Assembly: GCF_008084145.1 (NCBI RefSeq) | Contig: NZ_VSDO01000003.1 | Location: 496,001 to 560,000 of the forward strand | Direction of reading: 5' to 3' | Origin: Paenibacillus faecis | GTDB lineage: Bacteria; Bacillota; Bacilli; Paenibacillales; Paenibacillaceae | Length of the DNA: 64,000 nucleotides | In this document: positions 1 to 10,739 of the stretch, in pieces | Position numbering within the stretch: position 1 is the stretch's first letter | Layout of the letters: every line of letters begins with the position of its first letter | Notes under the pieces: model-generated | Told to the model about the DNA's origin: nothing | Databases searched by the model: none | The model's input: only the letters and a program-made list of their open reading frames with translations | Position numbers and translations under genes: made by a program

Positions 1-1433
1 CCGGTGATCTCCACGGTACCTTCGCGGAGCGCCTCCGCTTTTTGCCCATAGCCGGGGAACGACGCTACTCCACGAAGGTGCAGCAGCGGGCAGGGTTCCA
101 ATGACATGCTTCTGAGAATATGCCAAAACTGTAAGTCACCCATCCCGAACAGGGAAAGTCGATCTCCGACCAGCCGGAATAATTCCAAGGGGCGGTTCAC
201 GCCGTCTCGAACGAATTGCAGCGTTGTTTCCTCCACAATCCCGAGGCCGTTCTTGACGGAAGGATACCTTTCCAAATGAAGCCGAAAAGCTTCTTTCGCG
301 AACGGCAAGGCGGAAGTGTTCCGGTCCAACAGTTCTTGCAAATACGCGGGATCCACCGAGGTGTAGGCCTCCCAAAACTTCGCGCCCAGTTCCAATTGTT
401 CGGCCCCGACCGGCGTCCAGGTTCCCGACATGGCCCCTAATTGCTGGGGAGTCAGCTGCCCCAACCCCCGAAAGCCCTCGACCCCCGGGTATTCGCCGAT
501 ACAGAGCAAGTTCAGCTTGGTACGCCCCAAGTCCAGCCCGGAAAACCGGGACAGCAGATAACACAGCATCGTTTGGTCGAAAAGATCATGTTCAAACCAC
601 AGGACGACCTCTTCATAATTCCGAACCTCTCCCAAAACCTTTTCCTGCGTTTCGCTGATCCTTATATACTCGGCTCCGGGAATGCCCAAAGTCTCTTCCA
701 AATATTTCGCCCGCCGAGCCCGGCTCCCCGCTTCTTCCGGCTTTGCGAAGATCGGCCCGTGCGTATAGATCTCCCGCCACACCAGAATGTCGCCTTGAAC
801 GCCTCCCTGACGCAGCTTTTGTTCCACCACATCGCCATTTACGAGATGAAGCATCTTTCTTCCTCCTTCGTACAGCTGATGATATACGGAGACCAGGTCG
901 GCCACGGGGAGGGAGCCCCTTAGCTTTTTCCGGGCGTCATGGAGCCTTTTTTTCAGCGCGGGCACCGAGGTTCCCGTGAAGGCCGAAATCTCCTGCAAGG
1001 TATAGCCCTGAAAATAAAACAGCTCAATCGCCAGACGCATCGGTGCCGTCAAGGTGGCAAGGGAGTCGCGAACCGATCGCTGAAGCTCCCTTTCTATAAC
1101 CCTTTCCGCCACCCGGTCCGTTTGGCCGGTTTGGCGGATCCCTTCGTCCGCCTCCTCATAAGGCACCGCCCGCTCCCGTTTACGGCGAAGAATCCGGTAA
1201 CACTGCCGAAGGACGATCGTCTTGAACCAGCCCGGAAACGCCTCGGCGGTCTTCAACCGGTCCAGGTGGAGGAATGCCTCGGTAAAGGCTTCTTGCACCG
1301 CATCCTCCGCCAATTGGTGGTCTTTCAATTTCCCGTAGGCAACCGTCTTCGCCATGGCCGTGTAATGCCGGACCACCGTCGCAAAAGCCTCCTTGTTCCC
1401 CTGTCTGGCCTTCTCTATATCTTCTAGTCTCAA
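1..1433 (-). CDS. ECF-like RNA polymerase sigma factor fused to DUF1835 domain (3' end outside window)
   Basis: The minus frame stays open from a TTG at 1433 (AAAGGAG upstream) to the left edge, about 477 codons without a stop. Residues 1 to about 180 read as a sigma-70 protein: region 2 (VRHYTAMAKTVAYGKLKDHQLAEDAVQEAF, abridged here to its key DQLAEDAVQEAF-type motif) and region 4 (LAIELFYFQGYTLQEISAFT). From residue 194 the sequence becomes a DUF1835-type protein (MLHLVNGDVV, then VVLWFEHDLFDQ). At the junction an AAGGAGG stands four bases before an in-frame ATG at 854, so the DUF1835 part may also be made alone. Sigma-DUF1835 fusions are known in Paenibacillaceae, but their targets are not. 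The C-terminus lies outside the window. Confidence 0.85.
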   Translation of the reverse strand, partial: MRLEDIEKARQGNKEAFATVVRHYTAMAKTVAYGKLKDHQLAEDAVQEAFTEAFLHLDRLKTAEAFPGWFKTIVLRQCYRILRRKRERAVPYEEADEGIRQTGQTDRVAERVIERELQRSVRDSLATLTAPMRLAIELFYFQGYTLQEISAFTGTSVPALKKRLHDARKKLRGSLPVADLVSVYHQLYEGGRKMLHLVNGDVVEQKLRQGGVQGDILVWREIYTHGPIFAKPEEAGSRARRAKYLEETLGIPGAEYIRISETQEKVLGEVRNYEEVVLWFEHDLFDQTMLCYLLSRFSGLDLGRTKLNLLCIGEYPGVEGFRGLGQLTPQQLGAMSGTWTPVGAEQLELGAKFWEAYTSVDPAYLQELLDRNTSALPFAKEAFRLHLERYPSVKNGLGIVEETTLQFVRDGVNRPLELFRLVGDRLSLFGMGDLQFWHILRSMSLEPCPLLHLRGVASFPGYGQKAEALREGTVEIT

Positions 1434-1492
1434 GGCTGTCCGCTCCTTTATCTCCGTACTCGATATAGAAGTGCCGCCCAGGCTCTCAAAGG

Positions 1493-2047
1493 TTACTTGG
1501 GCTCGTTTGTCCAGACGTCCTCCAGCGGCAGCCCCTTTTCCGCACGAGCGGTATCGATCACTTTCTGAATGAAGCCGGTTTTGGATTTTGTGTACGCCTC
1601 AAGTTCGGTGCCGAACCGCAGGGCCGAAGCTTTCTTCACCTCGCCGTATTCACGGACCAGCTCGGGGTGCCGGCGCAAATAATCCCGCAGAAGGATCTCG
1701 TTCCTTAAATAAAATTCCTCGTCGTAAGGAAGGACATGAATGTTGTGGGTCCAAGTTCCGTCCGTGTATTTATTGAACAAATATCTTCCGTTCATTCCGG
1801 TCGGAACGTACTCGTAAACCTTCGAACCCAGGAGCGATTGGTAGAACGGCCATTCTCTAAAAGGGCGAACCCCCACAAAAATATCGATAATGGGCTTCGC
1901 TTCCTGACCGGGAATCGAGGTGCTCCCCACATGCTGGATCGCCTCGGCCTCGGCACCAAGAAGCGATGAGAGCCTGTTCCTCTCCTCTTCAAACTGTTCC
2001 GCCCATTCCGGGTTGTAACGGACAACCTGGATTTGACTGTGCATCAT
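1493..2047 (-). CDS. GrpB family protein (UPF0157, nucleotidyltransferase fold)
   Basis: The 184-residue protein shows the GrpB/UPF0157 hallmarks: an N-terminal VVRYNPEWAEQFEEE segment, the signature HVGSTSIPG near residue 40, and KPIIDIFVGV after it, which matches the nucleotidyltransferase core. Its length is normal for the family. A GGAGG lies six bases before the ATG at 2047. The family is assigned to the nucleotidyltransferase superfamily by fold, and no substrate is established, so no reaction is claimed. The gene lies just upstream of the sigma-DUF1835 gene on the same strand (about 60 bp gap) and may share its transcript. Confidence 0.85.
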   Translation of the reverse strand: MMHSQIQVVRYNPEWAEQFEEERNRLSSLLGAEAEAIQHVGSTSIPGQEAKPIIDIFVGVRPFREWPFYQSLLGSKVYEYVPTGMNGRYLFNKYTDGTWTHNIHVLPYDEEFYLRNEILLRDYLRRHPELVREYGEVKKASALRFGTELEAYTKSKTGFIQKVIDTARAEKGLPLEDVWTNEPK

Positions 2048-2242
2048 CTCTTACCTCCCTTGATTCAGTTCAATTCAATTCGATTCGATAAACAGATGCG
2101 CATGCGCCAGCTTATCCGAGTTTCTGACGAGGTACAAATTTCGAATAGCTTGACCTTTATCTTATTTTAACAGCTTGCTAGGTCCCACATGTACTTTCGG
2201 GCCTGAATCCGCAGGCGTGTTCCCATGTGAGGCCGCAAGTCA

Positions 2243-2430
2243 GAAATTCCTGCAAATCTGCAGGCTTTTTTCCCCTTTTGAGGCCGTAAATCAAAAATTC
2301 CTGCGAATCTGCAGGCTTTTCCGGAGAATTCTCCCATCAGCCGCCAATATTCAAAAAATTCCTGCAGATTTGCATCCTTTCTGTTCCGCCCCCCGAGAAA
2401 CGGCAAAAATTCCTGCATTTTTGCATTTAT
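2243..2430. repeat. Four-unit palindrome array, family A
   Basis: Four copies of a TTCCTGCAnATnTGCAGG-type imperfect palindrome lie between grpB and the Cthe_2159-like gene. Unit centres are near 2256.5, 2307.5, 2368.5 and 2419.5, giving spacings of 51, 61 and 51 bp. Units 1 and 2 read AAATC or GAATC at the centre and unit 3 reads GATTT, so the inner units face each other. Open frames here only translate the repeat. Confidence 0.85.
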
Positions 2431-2538
2431 TTGCATCCATCTGCACGCGAACCCAGATCCCAGCAACCTATGACGCCGAAAAAAAAGGCCGGTCCGCAGC
2501 CACGCCGCAGATCCAGCCTCTTTTCCATTCTTGCTCCA

Positions 2539-4731
2539 TTATTGCTCCGTCCCCGTTCCACCCGGTGCGGATGTTGTCCCGCCGCCGCCCGGGATCGCCC
2601 CGCCTTCGGGCGGAACGCTTCCCTCCGTAGGCGTGCCGTTCTCCGGAGGTGTGCCGCCCTCCGGAGGCGCTGCGCCTCCCGGTCTGGCGCCGTCCGGCCT
2701 CATGCCGCGGCCTCCGCCCCCGCCGCCGGGCCCCCGGCCCGCGGTATTGCCGGCCGTCACGCCCGATTCGTTCAGCCAGATGGTCGTGCTGTCGGTGATG
2801 TCGAACGCCACGACCTTCGTGCCGCCCGATGCGGTTCCGCCGGTGAGGAGGCCGTCCGTTTCCGTGCCGGCCTTCGTGCCGCCGGTATACAGCGTGTAGG
2901 CGCCCTTCTCCATCTCCGGCGTGCTGATGACGACGGTTTGATAATTCTTCGTCGGCGTAAAGCTCATGATCGTCTTTCCGTCGCCATCCTCCAGGCGAAC
3001 CGGGGTCCCGGCCTGCTGCGCCTGCGAAAAATTCATGGCGATTGAGTACTGGCTGGACGTGTCGGATGGTGCCTGAGCCATGCCCGAACTTCCCGCGACG
3101 GCCAGAATCCCGCCGCTGATTTCAAAGCTGCCGTCGTAATCCAACGCCCCGTTGCCGCCGGAGGTCGGCCCGTTCACCACCACCGTACCGCCGCTCATCG
3201 CGATCGAACCGTTCGCATCCAAGCCGTCTCCGTCGGCGTCAACAACCAAGTAGCCGCCGCGGATCGTCAGCAAGTTCGATCCCAACCCGGTCTTGCTGAA
3301 CGAGTCCTGTTCCGGGCGTCCATCCGCCGACGAACTGTCGCTGCCGCCCGCCACGTTGACGCCGTCGTCGGAGGCCTTTACCCGGACTTCGCCGCCGGCC
3401 ACCGTAATATTCGCCCCTTCGACGCCTTCATAGCTCTTCTCGATCTCCACCTTGCCGCCGGAAACGAACACCAGAGCGTCCGCGTGAATGCCGTCGTCGC
3501 CGGCGGCGATCCGCAGCTCGCCGCCGCCCACGCCCACATTGCCGTTGCCGTGCACGGCATCGTCGGCGGAGTCGATCGTGAAGCTGCCGCCGTTCACGCT
3601 GATGTCCGTGCCGGCCTTCAGCCCCTTCGCGCTGGCCGACTCCGTCTCCTCCGCCGTCCCGGCGGCGTTGCCCCCCGCGGTGCCGGTCCCAGCTGTCGCC
3701 GCGGTGTCCGCTCCGCCGCCGCCTCCTGCCGCCGCTCCGCCTTCCGTACTCGCCGCCGTTTTGCCCCAAGGCCCGCCTGGCCCTTGCTCCGGCGTCTTCA
3801 CTTCCCCGTTCGCGTTCCCTCCGCCCGTAACGAGATCGAACGTGCCGCCGTCCACAACCAGGGCCGTCTCGGCCTGGATGCCGTCGCTCCCGGCTTCCAC
3901 CTTGAACGCGCCGCCGGCGATGGCGACGAAGCCTTTGGACGCGTCCTCGTCATTCGTCGACTTGATCCCGTCGCCGCCCGCCTTCACGGTGATGCTGCCG
4001 TCCTGAACAGCGACCGCATCGCGGCCCATGATGCCGTCGTCGGCGGCCTTCACGTCCAGGATGCCTCCGGCGATCTTCAGGTCATCCTTCCCGGTGATGC
4101 CGTTATTGTAATTCCCCGTCACCGTCAGCTTGCCGGTTCCGTTGATCGTCAAGTCGGCCTTGCTGAACAATGCGGCGTTCGGCTCATCGGTGGAGGCGTC
4201 GGGAAAGACGTATTTTTCTCCATCGGTAATGACATTCTCCGAACCGTCCGCCAAAGTAATGATGGCCTTGCCCGCTTGTTTTACATAAATCGGAGCGCTG
4301 TCGCTGTCATGGATGTCCACCCCGTTCAGCACCAGGCGGACTTTCCCTTTATCCTGCACATCGACGACAACCTGCCCGTCGCTCAATTGCCCGCTTAGCA
4401 CATAGGTACCCGCGGCCGTGATCGTCACGGCCCCGTCCCGGAACACCGCACCCGAACCGCCGCTGATCTCCGCGCTCGTTCCGTTCAGCCGGATCGCCGT
4501 CGAGCCATCCGCGCTCCATTCCGCCGCCGTGTCTTCCGCCTCAAAGCTCACCAGGTCGGCCGCATGAGCGTTGGTGAATTCCGTTTCAGCGGCCGTACCT
4601 TCGGCCGCCGCCGTCCCGCCTGACCCCGCGGCGCCGGTCTGACCCGCGGCGGCCGACCCGCACCCCGACAACAGCGCCAAACTCAACAGCAAGATCCCCA
4701 GCTTATTGCTTAACTCAAACTTCCTCATCAT
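2539..4731 (-). CDS. Cthe_2159-like carbohydrate-binding lipoprotein (DUF4353)
   Basis: The 730-residue protein begins with a lipoprotein signal peptide; the lipobox LLSGC places the lipidated Cys at residue 24. The body is a run of short repeats of the form GGxxxVxAxDDGI (for example GGILDVKAADDGI, GGELRIAAGDDGIHAD, GGEVRVKASDDGV), as in the parallel beta-helix of Cthe_2159, a polygalacturonate-binding protein (family knowledge). The last ~60 residues are rich in Gly, Pro and Glu (APPEGGTPPENGTPTEG) and probably form a disordered wall-spanning tail. It is last in an operon behind a DUF4956 membrane protein and a VTC-domain protein, a common trio in Bacillota. Surface binding to polysaccharide is inferred. 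Confidence 0.85.
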   Translation of the reverse strand: MMRKFELSNKLGILLLSLALLSGCGSAAAGQTGAAGSGGTAAAEGTAAETEFTNAHAADLVSFEAEDTAAEWSADGSTAIRLNGTSAEISGGSGAVFRDGAVTITAAGTYVLSGQLSDGQVVVDVQDKGKVRLVLNGVDIHDSDSAPIYVKQAGKAIITLADGSENVITDGEKYVFPDASTDEPNAALFSKADLTINGTGKLTVTGNYNNGITGKDDLKIAGGILDVKAADDGIMGRDAVAVQDGSITVKAGGDGIKSTNDEDASKGFVAIAGGAFKVEAGSDGIQAETALVVDGGTFDLVTGGGNANGEVKTPEQGPGGPWGKTAASTEGGAAAGGGGGADTAATAGTGTAGGNAAGTAEETESASAKGLKAGTDISVNGGSFTIDSADDAVHGNGNVGVGGGELRIAAGDDGIHADALVFVSGGKVEIEKSYEGVEGANITVAGGEVRVKASDDGVNVAGGSDSSSADGRPEQDSFSKTGLGSNLLTIRGGYLVVDADGDGLDANGSIAMSGGTVVVNGPTSGGNGALDYDGSFEISGGILAVAGSSGMAQAPSDTSSQYSIAMNFSQAQQAGTPVRLEDGDGKTIMSFTPTKNYQTVVISTPEMEKGAYTLYTGGTKAGTETDGLLTGGTASGGTKVVAFDITDSTTIWLNESGVTAGNTAGRGPGGGGGGRGMRPDGARPGGAAPPEGGTPPENGTPTEGSVPPEGGAIPGGGGTTSAPGGTGTEQ

Positions 4732-4766
4732 CCTTCATCCTTTCGTTTATCATTCTTGCCTCCGCT

Positions 4767-5450
4767 TCAGTAATCGGCCGCCGTCGGGCTCATCGTCAGT
4801 GAAATGTCCAAATTCCCGTTGCGGCAGCGAATCTCGTCCAGAAATTGCTTCTGATTCGTCAAGTGATCGATCGAGATGGCGTACACCAGTTCATACAAAC
4901 TGCCCAGCTCGGTCGTCCTGATTTTCTTCAACTCGTACGCCACGGCGTATTTGTTGAATACCTCCTCGAACGCTTCCTCGTATCCCAGGTTCTCGGGAAT
5001 CGTCACCTTCAGCACCTTTTGCAGCGTTTTTCTGGCTCCGAAGTTGAACCGATTCAGAATAAACATCAACAGGCACAAAATCAGGGTGAACAGCACGGCG
5101 TAACCGAACGATCCCACGCCGCAGGCCAGGCCCGCCGCCATAGTAAACAGCACGTACGAGATGTCCTTGGGATCGCCGGGGGCGCTTCTGAACCGGATGA
5201 TGGAAAAAGCTCCGGCCAGACTGAAGGCCCTGGCGACATTGCTGCCGATCAGGAGAATAATAATGGCCACGATCGAGGGCAGCAGCACCATGGTCAGCGT
5301 AAAATTTTGCGAGTACCCTTTCGGATTGGTCTTCATGTAGGTCACGCTGATGATACCGCCCAGAACGATGGCGAACAGAATCGTCAGTACCGCATTTGTG
5401 AAGCTAAGCTCCGTATTGATGAGTGATGTGTTAAAAATGAAATCAAGCAT
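4767..5450 (-). CDS. DUF4956 integral membrane protein
   Basis: The 227-residue protein has several hydrophobic segments in its first ~130 residues (TNAVLTILFAIVLGGIIS; LPSIVAIIILLIGSNVA; FGYAVLFTLILCLLMFIL) and a soluble C-terminal third. It matches the DUF4956 family, including the SLAGAFSIIRFRSAPGDPKD block that is its most conserved part. Its start overlaps the end of the VTC gene by 8 bp, indicating translational coupling. The family co-occurs with VTC and CotH or Cthe_2159-like genes; its biochemical role is unknown. Confidence 0.85.
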   Translation of the reverse strand: MLDFIFNTSLINTELSFTNAVLTILFAIVLGGIISVTYMKTNPKGYSQNFTLTMVLLPSIVAIIILLIGSNVARAFSLAGAFSIIRFRSAPGDPKDISYVLFTMAAGLACGVGSFGYAVLFTLILCLLMFILNRFNFGARKTLQKVLKVTIPENLGYEEAFEEVFNKYAVAYELKKIRTTELGSLYELVYAISIDHLTNQKQFLDEIRCRNGNLDISLTMSPTAADY

Positions 5451-6186
5451 AAACTTGTCGCTCCTTTTCCGATGATCCGCTTTTCAGCATTTTTTTGTAC
5501 TCGTTGCCGTATTTGGAGAAGCTGGTCCGGTACATCCCGTGTTCCGAGAGCAGTTTGGCCAACCAAAGCGGAACGGTCTTCTCCGCCTTCACTTCCATCA
5601 GCCATAATCCCTCGGCCACTAAGGGCTCTCCATAGGAACCCTGCTCCAGCTTGAGGTCATAACGCCGGCTCCGCATGTTCGTATCGAAGGTGATCCGCAG
5701 ATCCCGGCTTTTTTTGCAGAATAGCGCCTTCCGCTCATAGGCCAGGTACACTTTCGGTTCCAGTTCATACCGCTGCAGGAAATATGTAATTTCACGCAGA
5801 ACCTGTTTGTTCATATAATCCCTGTATTCCGGCTCGATTCCGGTGCGGACGAACTCGTAGGCTTCATTCAGCCGGAGCGCCGTCCTCCGTTTGTTGACCA
5901 GCCCAAACACCTTTTTCTTGATTTCCAGATAGACCTTGGCGTCCTGCTCGGGAACCCCGTAGGCTCGGAGCCGCAGCTTTTCCTTATATTTCGGCTTCGC
6001 CAGGCTCGTGCGGATCAACGAATCCTGCTTCGTATCGAAATACAGGTTGCTGATCGAGTAAAACCCGTGCTGCCGGTTGTACTCGTCCGGTTCCATATAA
6101 TCAAGCAGCGCGGAGTATATCGTATGGTAGGCTTCCGTATCGAGCAAATATTTGTTCTCATACCGGTTGAAGACTTCAATCGCCAA
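5443..6186 (-). CDS. VTC-domain polyphosphate polymerase-like protein
   Basis: The 247-residue protein fits the VTC domain seen in yeast Vtc4 (polyphosphate polymerase). It has an N-terminal RYENKYLL, then YSISNLYFDT, basic strands KYKEKLRLRAYG and YLEIKKKVFGLVNKRR, YERKALF, RITFDTNMRSRR, and the acidic motif LMEVKAE near the end. These charged residues line the triphosphate tunnel in the family. It is first in the minus-strand operon with DUF4956 and the surface lipoprotein. The position suggests it modifies or signals for the exported part, but no substrate can be read from sequence. Confidence 0.85.
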   Translation of the reverse strand: MAIEVFNRYENKYLLDTEAYHTIYSALLDYMEPDEYNRQHGFYSISNLYFDTKQDSLIRTSLAKPKYKEKLRLRAYGVPEQDAKVYLEIKKKVFGLVNKRRTALRLNEAYEFVRTGIEPEYRDYMNKQVLREITYFLQRYELEPKVYLAYERKALFCKKSRDLRITFDTNMRSRRYDLKLEQGSYGEPLVAEGLWLMEVKAEKTVPLWLAKLLSEHGMYRTSFSKYGNEYKKMLKSGSSEKERQVYA

Positions 6187-6293
6187 TGCACCCAGTCCTT
6201 TCTTTATTGTTCTCAGCGGACAGTCATCCGCCGTTCCGATGTCTGTATCTTAGCCCCCGAACCTTTAATGAATCTTAAACGGGTTTACACAGC

Positions 6294-6341
6294 GTTAATA
6301 AAAGTTAGATTAAGGTTGATTAAAGGTAATCCTGTTATAAT
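6294..6341 (+). promoter_or_regulatory. Promoter of the two-component operon with direct repeats
   Basis: Three GTTAnATAA-like direct repeats start at 6294, 6304 and 6315 (10 to 11 bp steps), followed by a perfect -10 TATAAT at 6336-6341 with no clear -35. Repeats on one helical face just before the -10 are typical of OmpR-family activator sites, so autoregulation by the response regulator is inferred. Confidence 0.55.
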
Positions 6342-6383
6342 GGCTTCATTAAAAAGAACGCTGCGTGCAGGGGATGACAAACC

Positions 6384-7060
<677 letters not shown>

Positions 7061-7061
<1 letters not shown>

Positions 7062-8374
7062 TGTTCAAGAAGCTGCGGAATCGGTTTCTGCTCCTGAATT
7101 TGATCACCATTTCGGTCATGATGCTTGTAGCCTTCGCTTCGATTTATATGATTACGTACCGGGATGTCCGCAATGATATCCAGATGGAGCTGCATCGGGT
7201 TATGGACTTTTCCCAAAAAGAGAACGGAAAAGAAGGCCGCTTCCGCCGGGACGATGCCTCGGGCATGATGCCCCCCGGAAACCGGGGCCCGCTCGATCCG
7301 GGGCCCGCGGATGGGCTGCTGCCGGATAACGGCTACGCACAGGCGGAGCGCTCGGTCTCTTTTACGCTGCAGACCGACGCCTCCGGAACACTGATCTCCT
7401 GGGAGTCCAAATTCGATTTTGATCAGACGTTCTATGAATCCGCCCTTCGGAAAGCCTTATCCATGCACAAGGGGACCGGACAGTTCAAGCTGGACGAGAG
7501 CACCTGGATTTTTACGGCAAGGCCTGTGATGGGTGGTGGACAGAAGCTGGTCTTCCTGGACATTACCTCGCGTCAGGGCATTCTGACCAATTTGATATAC
7601 ACGTTCGCGGTTGTCGGTTCGGTCATGCTGGTCGCCCTGTTCTTTGTCAGCCGCTATTTCGCCAATCGGTCGATTCAGCCCGTTCGGGAGGCCTTTGACA
7701 AGCAAAAGCAATTCATTGCCGATGCTTCGCATGAACTGAAAACCCCGCTGTCCATCATCAACACAAATGCCGACGTGCTGCTTGCGGCCGGGGAGGATAC
7801 GATTTCCAGCCAGGCGAAATGGCTGCATTATATCAAATCGGAAACGGAGCGGATGACCCGGCTGACCAATGATTTGCTGTATTTGACCGAGATGGAAGAC
7901 TCCCGGGATCATCCGCTGTTCGCCAAATTCGATTTGAGCGAAGCGGTGGAGACGATTATTTTGACGATGGAGGCCGTCATTTTCGAAAAGGAGTTAATCC
8001 TGGATTATGACATTGAACCGGCCATCACCGTGTATGGCAACCGGGAGCAGATCAAGCAGGTGGTCATGATCCTTTTGGACAACGCCATCAAATATACGAA
8101 CGCCAAGGGAAAGATCACCCTGACCTTGAAAAAGCAGCCTCATGAGGCGGTTCTTGCGGTGCATAATACCGGAACCGGCATTGCCCCCGAGCATCTGGGC
8201 CGGATTTTCGACCGCTTCTACCGGACCGACCCTTCCCGGGCCCGCAAGCAGGGCGGCTACGGGCTGGGCCTGGCCATCGCCAAGTCGATCGTGGAACAGC
8301 ACAAGGGGAAGATCTACGCCAAAAGCATCCCGGGCGAATCGGCCTCGTTCTTCGTTCACCTTCCTGAAAAGTAA
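7061..8374 (+). CDS. Sensor histidine kinase
   Basis: The 437-residue protein has one membrane segment at about 10-32 and another at about 177-197. Between them lies an extracellular region holding a Gly/Pro/Asp-rich stretch (PPGNRGPLDPGPADG). The cytoplasmic part contains the DHp motif with phospho-acceptor His 224 (DASHELKTPLSII), the N box (LLDNAIKYTN) and the G2 box (GYGLGLAIAKSIVEQH). It is cotranscribed with the response regulator. The signal is unknown. The short extracellular domain does not match a PAS or Cache sensor by eye. Confidence 0.93.
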
Positions 8375-8398
8375 ATAGCACCCCTGTTTCAAACTAGT

Positions 8399-8438
8399 GG
8401 GCTATGACCGGGATGATATCCGCGTCACAGCCCTTTTT
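8399..8438 (+). terminator. Rho-independent terminator after the kinase gene
   Basis: The inverted repeat GGGCTaTGAC / GTCAcAGCCC (8399-8408 with 8424-8433) is followed by TTTTT at 8434-8438, 25 bp after the kinase stop. Confidence 0.8.
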
Positions 8439-8590
8439 CGCTTCCATCCGCCATGCGAATACAATTTCAGGCCATGGGTGCTTACTCCCCCGTAGTTCAA
8501 GTTCTTTTGACCCGGGTCGACCGCGCTACTCCCAAAAGGGGACTGTAAGCGGTTCACCAAAAAAAACTTGTGTTTTTTCGGAAAATCGCT

Positions 8591-8617
8591 TGAAATTTGA
8601 ACTTCTTCTGCCGATAA
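8591..8617 (+). promoter_or_regulatory. SigD (sigma-28) type promoter for the chemoreceptor
   Basis: TGAA at 8591-8594, a 15-bp spacer, and GCCGATAA at 8610-8617 match the motility sigma consensus TAAA-N15-GCCGATAT closely. It lies about 155 bp before the chemoreceptor start, so the transcript has a long leader. The rest of the 8440-8771 gap shows no gene and no recognised riboswitch. Confidence 0.6.
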
Positions 8618-8771
8618 CAGCTAAGTGGAGTCTTACCGAATACCCAGATATTTTGCATAATAATCCACAGTACATAGGATTCCTGTCCCGTTTTGAACAG
8701 AGGACATAGCGCAGAATTCGGAGAGTAACCGAGTAGGGCCCCGGAACTACCATAGGGGAGGAAACTTTTGC

Positions 8772-10739
8772 ATGAGCCTGAAACTTAAGCAAAAAATGAT
8801 CATTCTGATTTGTCTGCTGCTGCTGTTGAGCTTGGGCGCCGTGTCTTTGATCAGTTATAACAGCGCGTCCTCGCTGCTGCAGAACAGTATCAAGCAGGAA
8901 GCCCAGTTAACCGCGTCCAATCTGGCATCGGAAATCAACCATTTCATCGATTCCGAGATCGCTAAAGTCGACTCCATCGGGAAACTGATCACGGGGAACA
9001 AAGAGGAAGATCTTAAGCTGATTCAGAAGGCCCAGGAACAAAACAAGGAATTTGAAACCTTCTTTTTTTCCTATGATTTGACCGGCAAGAACGTTATCAA
9101 TTTCCTTGGCGAGACTACCGATGTCTCCGATCGCGTCCACTATCAGGAAGCGGGCAAAGGGGAAGGAAAGATCGTCGTTTCCGAACCCGTCGTCTCCAAA
9201 CGCACGAAGAACAACATCGTTACGATGATTCTTCCGCTGATGAAAGACGGCAAGCAGTACGGATATATGGGTTCGACCCTGCCGATCAACGCTGTGCAGG
9301 AATCCGTATCGTCGCAGAAATACGGTAAGAGCGGCTATGCTTTTCTCGTTAGTAAAGCCGGTAAGTTCCTATGGCACCCCGAAAAGGAATTGGTGCTGAC
9401 CAAAACGGTGCAGGAGATAAATAATTCAGATATCGTCAAGGCTTACGAAAACGCCTTGCAGGGAGCCTCCGGGGTTTTTAAATATAGCAAAGACAACGCT
9501 GACTATTCCGGTGCCTATGCGGCAACGACGTATAAATGGGGCGTCTTCGTCACCGCTCCGACCAATGAGCTGTTTGCGCCCATTACGGAATTGACCCGTA
9601 AATTGCTGATCACCTCCATCATCGTTCTGGCGGTGGCGATTGTGTTCGCCTACCTGTTCACGGTCCAACTGATCCGGCCGATTCAGAAGCTGAATGCGGT
9701 GGTCAAAGATGTCGCTCAAGGCGACCTGACGAAGAATATCCTGGTCCACGGCAAAGACGAGATCGCCGTGCTGTCCGCGGATTTCAACCAGACGGTCTCC
9801 CATCTCAAACATCTGATCGAAGGGGTTACCGAAACTTCCAATCAGGTTATGAGCGTGACGGAGTCGGTATCCCACGGGATCGACAGAACCAAACAGAGCG
9901 TCAACGTCATCGGCAGCTCGATTCGCCAAATCTCCGACGGCGCCACGACGCATGCGGCAAGCGCCGAAGAGATCTCCCAATCCATGCGTGAGATGGCCGG
10001 AGGCGTCGTGAAAATCGCCGAGTCTTCCTCGCAGGTTTCGGAAGTGGCTCAGCAAGCGGCCAGCCATGCCGAAGACGGCTCCGCGGTCGTCGAGCAAGCG
10101 GTCGATCAAATTCGTAACATCGGTGCCGGGACCGACAAAGTGGGCGAGGCTATCGAGCGCCTTCACGGGCGTTCCCAGCAAATTGTGGAAATCCTCAACA
10201 TCATTACCGATATTACGAAGCACATCAATCTTCTGTCCCTGAACGCTTCCATCGAGGCGGCCAGAGCGGGCGAGCATGGACGCGGCTTCGCGGTCGTGGC
10301 CGAAGAGGTCAAGAAACTGGCGGAGCAATCCAGCAAATCTACGGAAGAAATCGCCGAAATCATTAACGAAATTCGCGATGAAGCGCAAAATGCCGTTCAA
10401 GTCATGAACGATAACCGGAACGACGTCAAAACCGGAATCGCGTATATCGAAAATGTTCGCGAGAAGTTCACCAACATCCTGGACGCTTCCCGCAACGTCG
10501 CCGAGCATATTTTGGAAGTCACCGCGGCTTCGCAGCAAATGTCGGCCGGGTCGGAAGAGATCAGCGCTTCGGTAGAAGAAATGAAGTCGATCGCCCAAAT
10601 GACGTCCAAAGACGCTCAGAGTGCGGCGCATGCCGCGGAAGACCAGATTCGCTCCATGGGAGACATCGCTTCGTCCGTTCAACAGCTGCAGAATGTTGCC
10701 GAAGAGCTGCGGAACGAATTGTCCAAATTCAAAATCTAA
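8772..10739 (+). CDS. Methyl-accepting chemotaxis protein with Cache sensor domain
   Basis: The 655-residue receptor has an N-terminal membrane helix ([18 protein letters not shown]), an extracellular double-Cache region (about 35-275, with [15 protein letters not shown] and [19 protein letters not shown]), a second helix ([19 protein letters not shown]), a HAMP domain ([21 protein letters not shown]) and a long signalling coiled coil. The hairpin tip that contacts CheA and CheW is present ([21 protein letters not shown]). The SD AGGGGAGG precedes the ATG. A SigD-type promoter lies upstream. The next gene is a secreted ligand-binding protein, which could deliver ligand to the sensor; that link is inferred from position only. 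Confidence 0.95.
   Translation: MSLKLKQKMIILICLLLLLSLGAVSLISYNSASSLLQNSIKQEAQLTASNLASEINHFIDSEIAKVDSIGKLITGNKEEDLKLIQKAQEQNKEFETFFFSYDLTGKNVINFLGETTDVSDRVHYQEAGKGEGKIVVSEPVVSKRTKNNIVTMILPLMKDGKQYGYMGSTLPINAVQESVSSQKYGKSGYAFLVSKAGKFLWHPEKELVLTKTVQEINNSDIVKAYENALQGASGVFKYSKDNADYSGAYAATTYKWGVFVTAPTNELFAPITELTRKLLITSIIVLAVAIVFAYLFTVQLIRPIQKLNAVVKDVAQGDLTKNILVHGKDEIAVLSADFNQTVSHLKHLIEGVTETSNQVMSVTESVSHGIDRTKQSVNVIGSSIRQISDGATTHAASAEEISQSMREMAGGVVKIAESSSQVSEVAQQAASHAEDGSAVVEQAVDQIRNIGAGTDKVGEAIERLHGRSQQIVEILNIITDITKHINLLSLNASIEAARAGEHGRGFAVVAEEVKKLAEQSSKSTEEIAEIINEIRDEAQNAVQVMNDNRNDVKTGIAYIENVREKFTNILDASRNVAEHILEVTAASQQMSAGSEEISASVEEMKSIAQMTSKDAQSAAHAAEDQIRSMGDIASSVQQLQNVAEELRNELSKFKI

Noticed and set aside
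3484..4398. Plus-strand frame opposite the Cthe_2159-like gene
   Set aside because: The repetitive Gly/Asp/Ala-rich gene opens the other strand; no SD or family match.
8440..8771. Cyclic-di-GMP riboswitch before the chemoreceptor
   Set aside because: The GEMM core elements could not be found in order; only the SigD-like promoter is supported.
9426..10682. Minus-strand frame opposite the chemoreceptor
   Set aside because: Shadow of a well-supported MCP gene.
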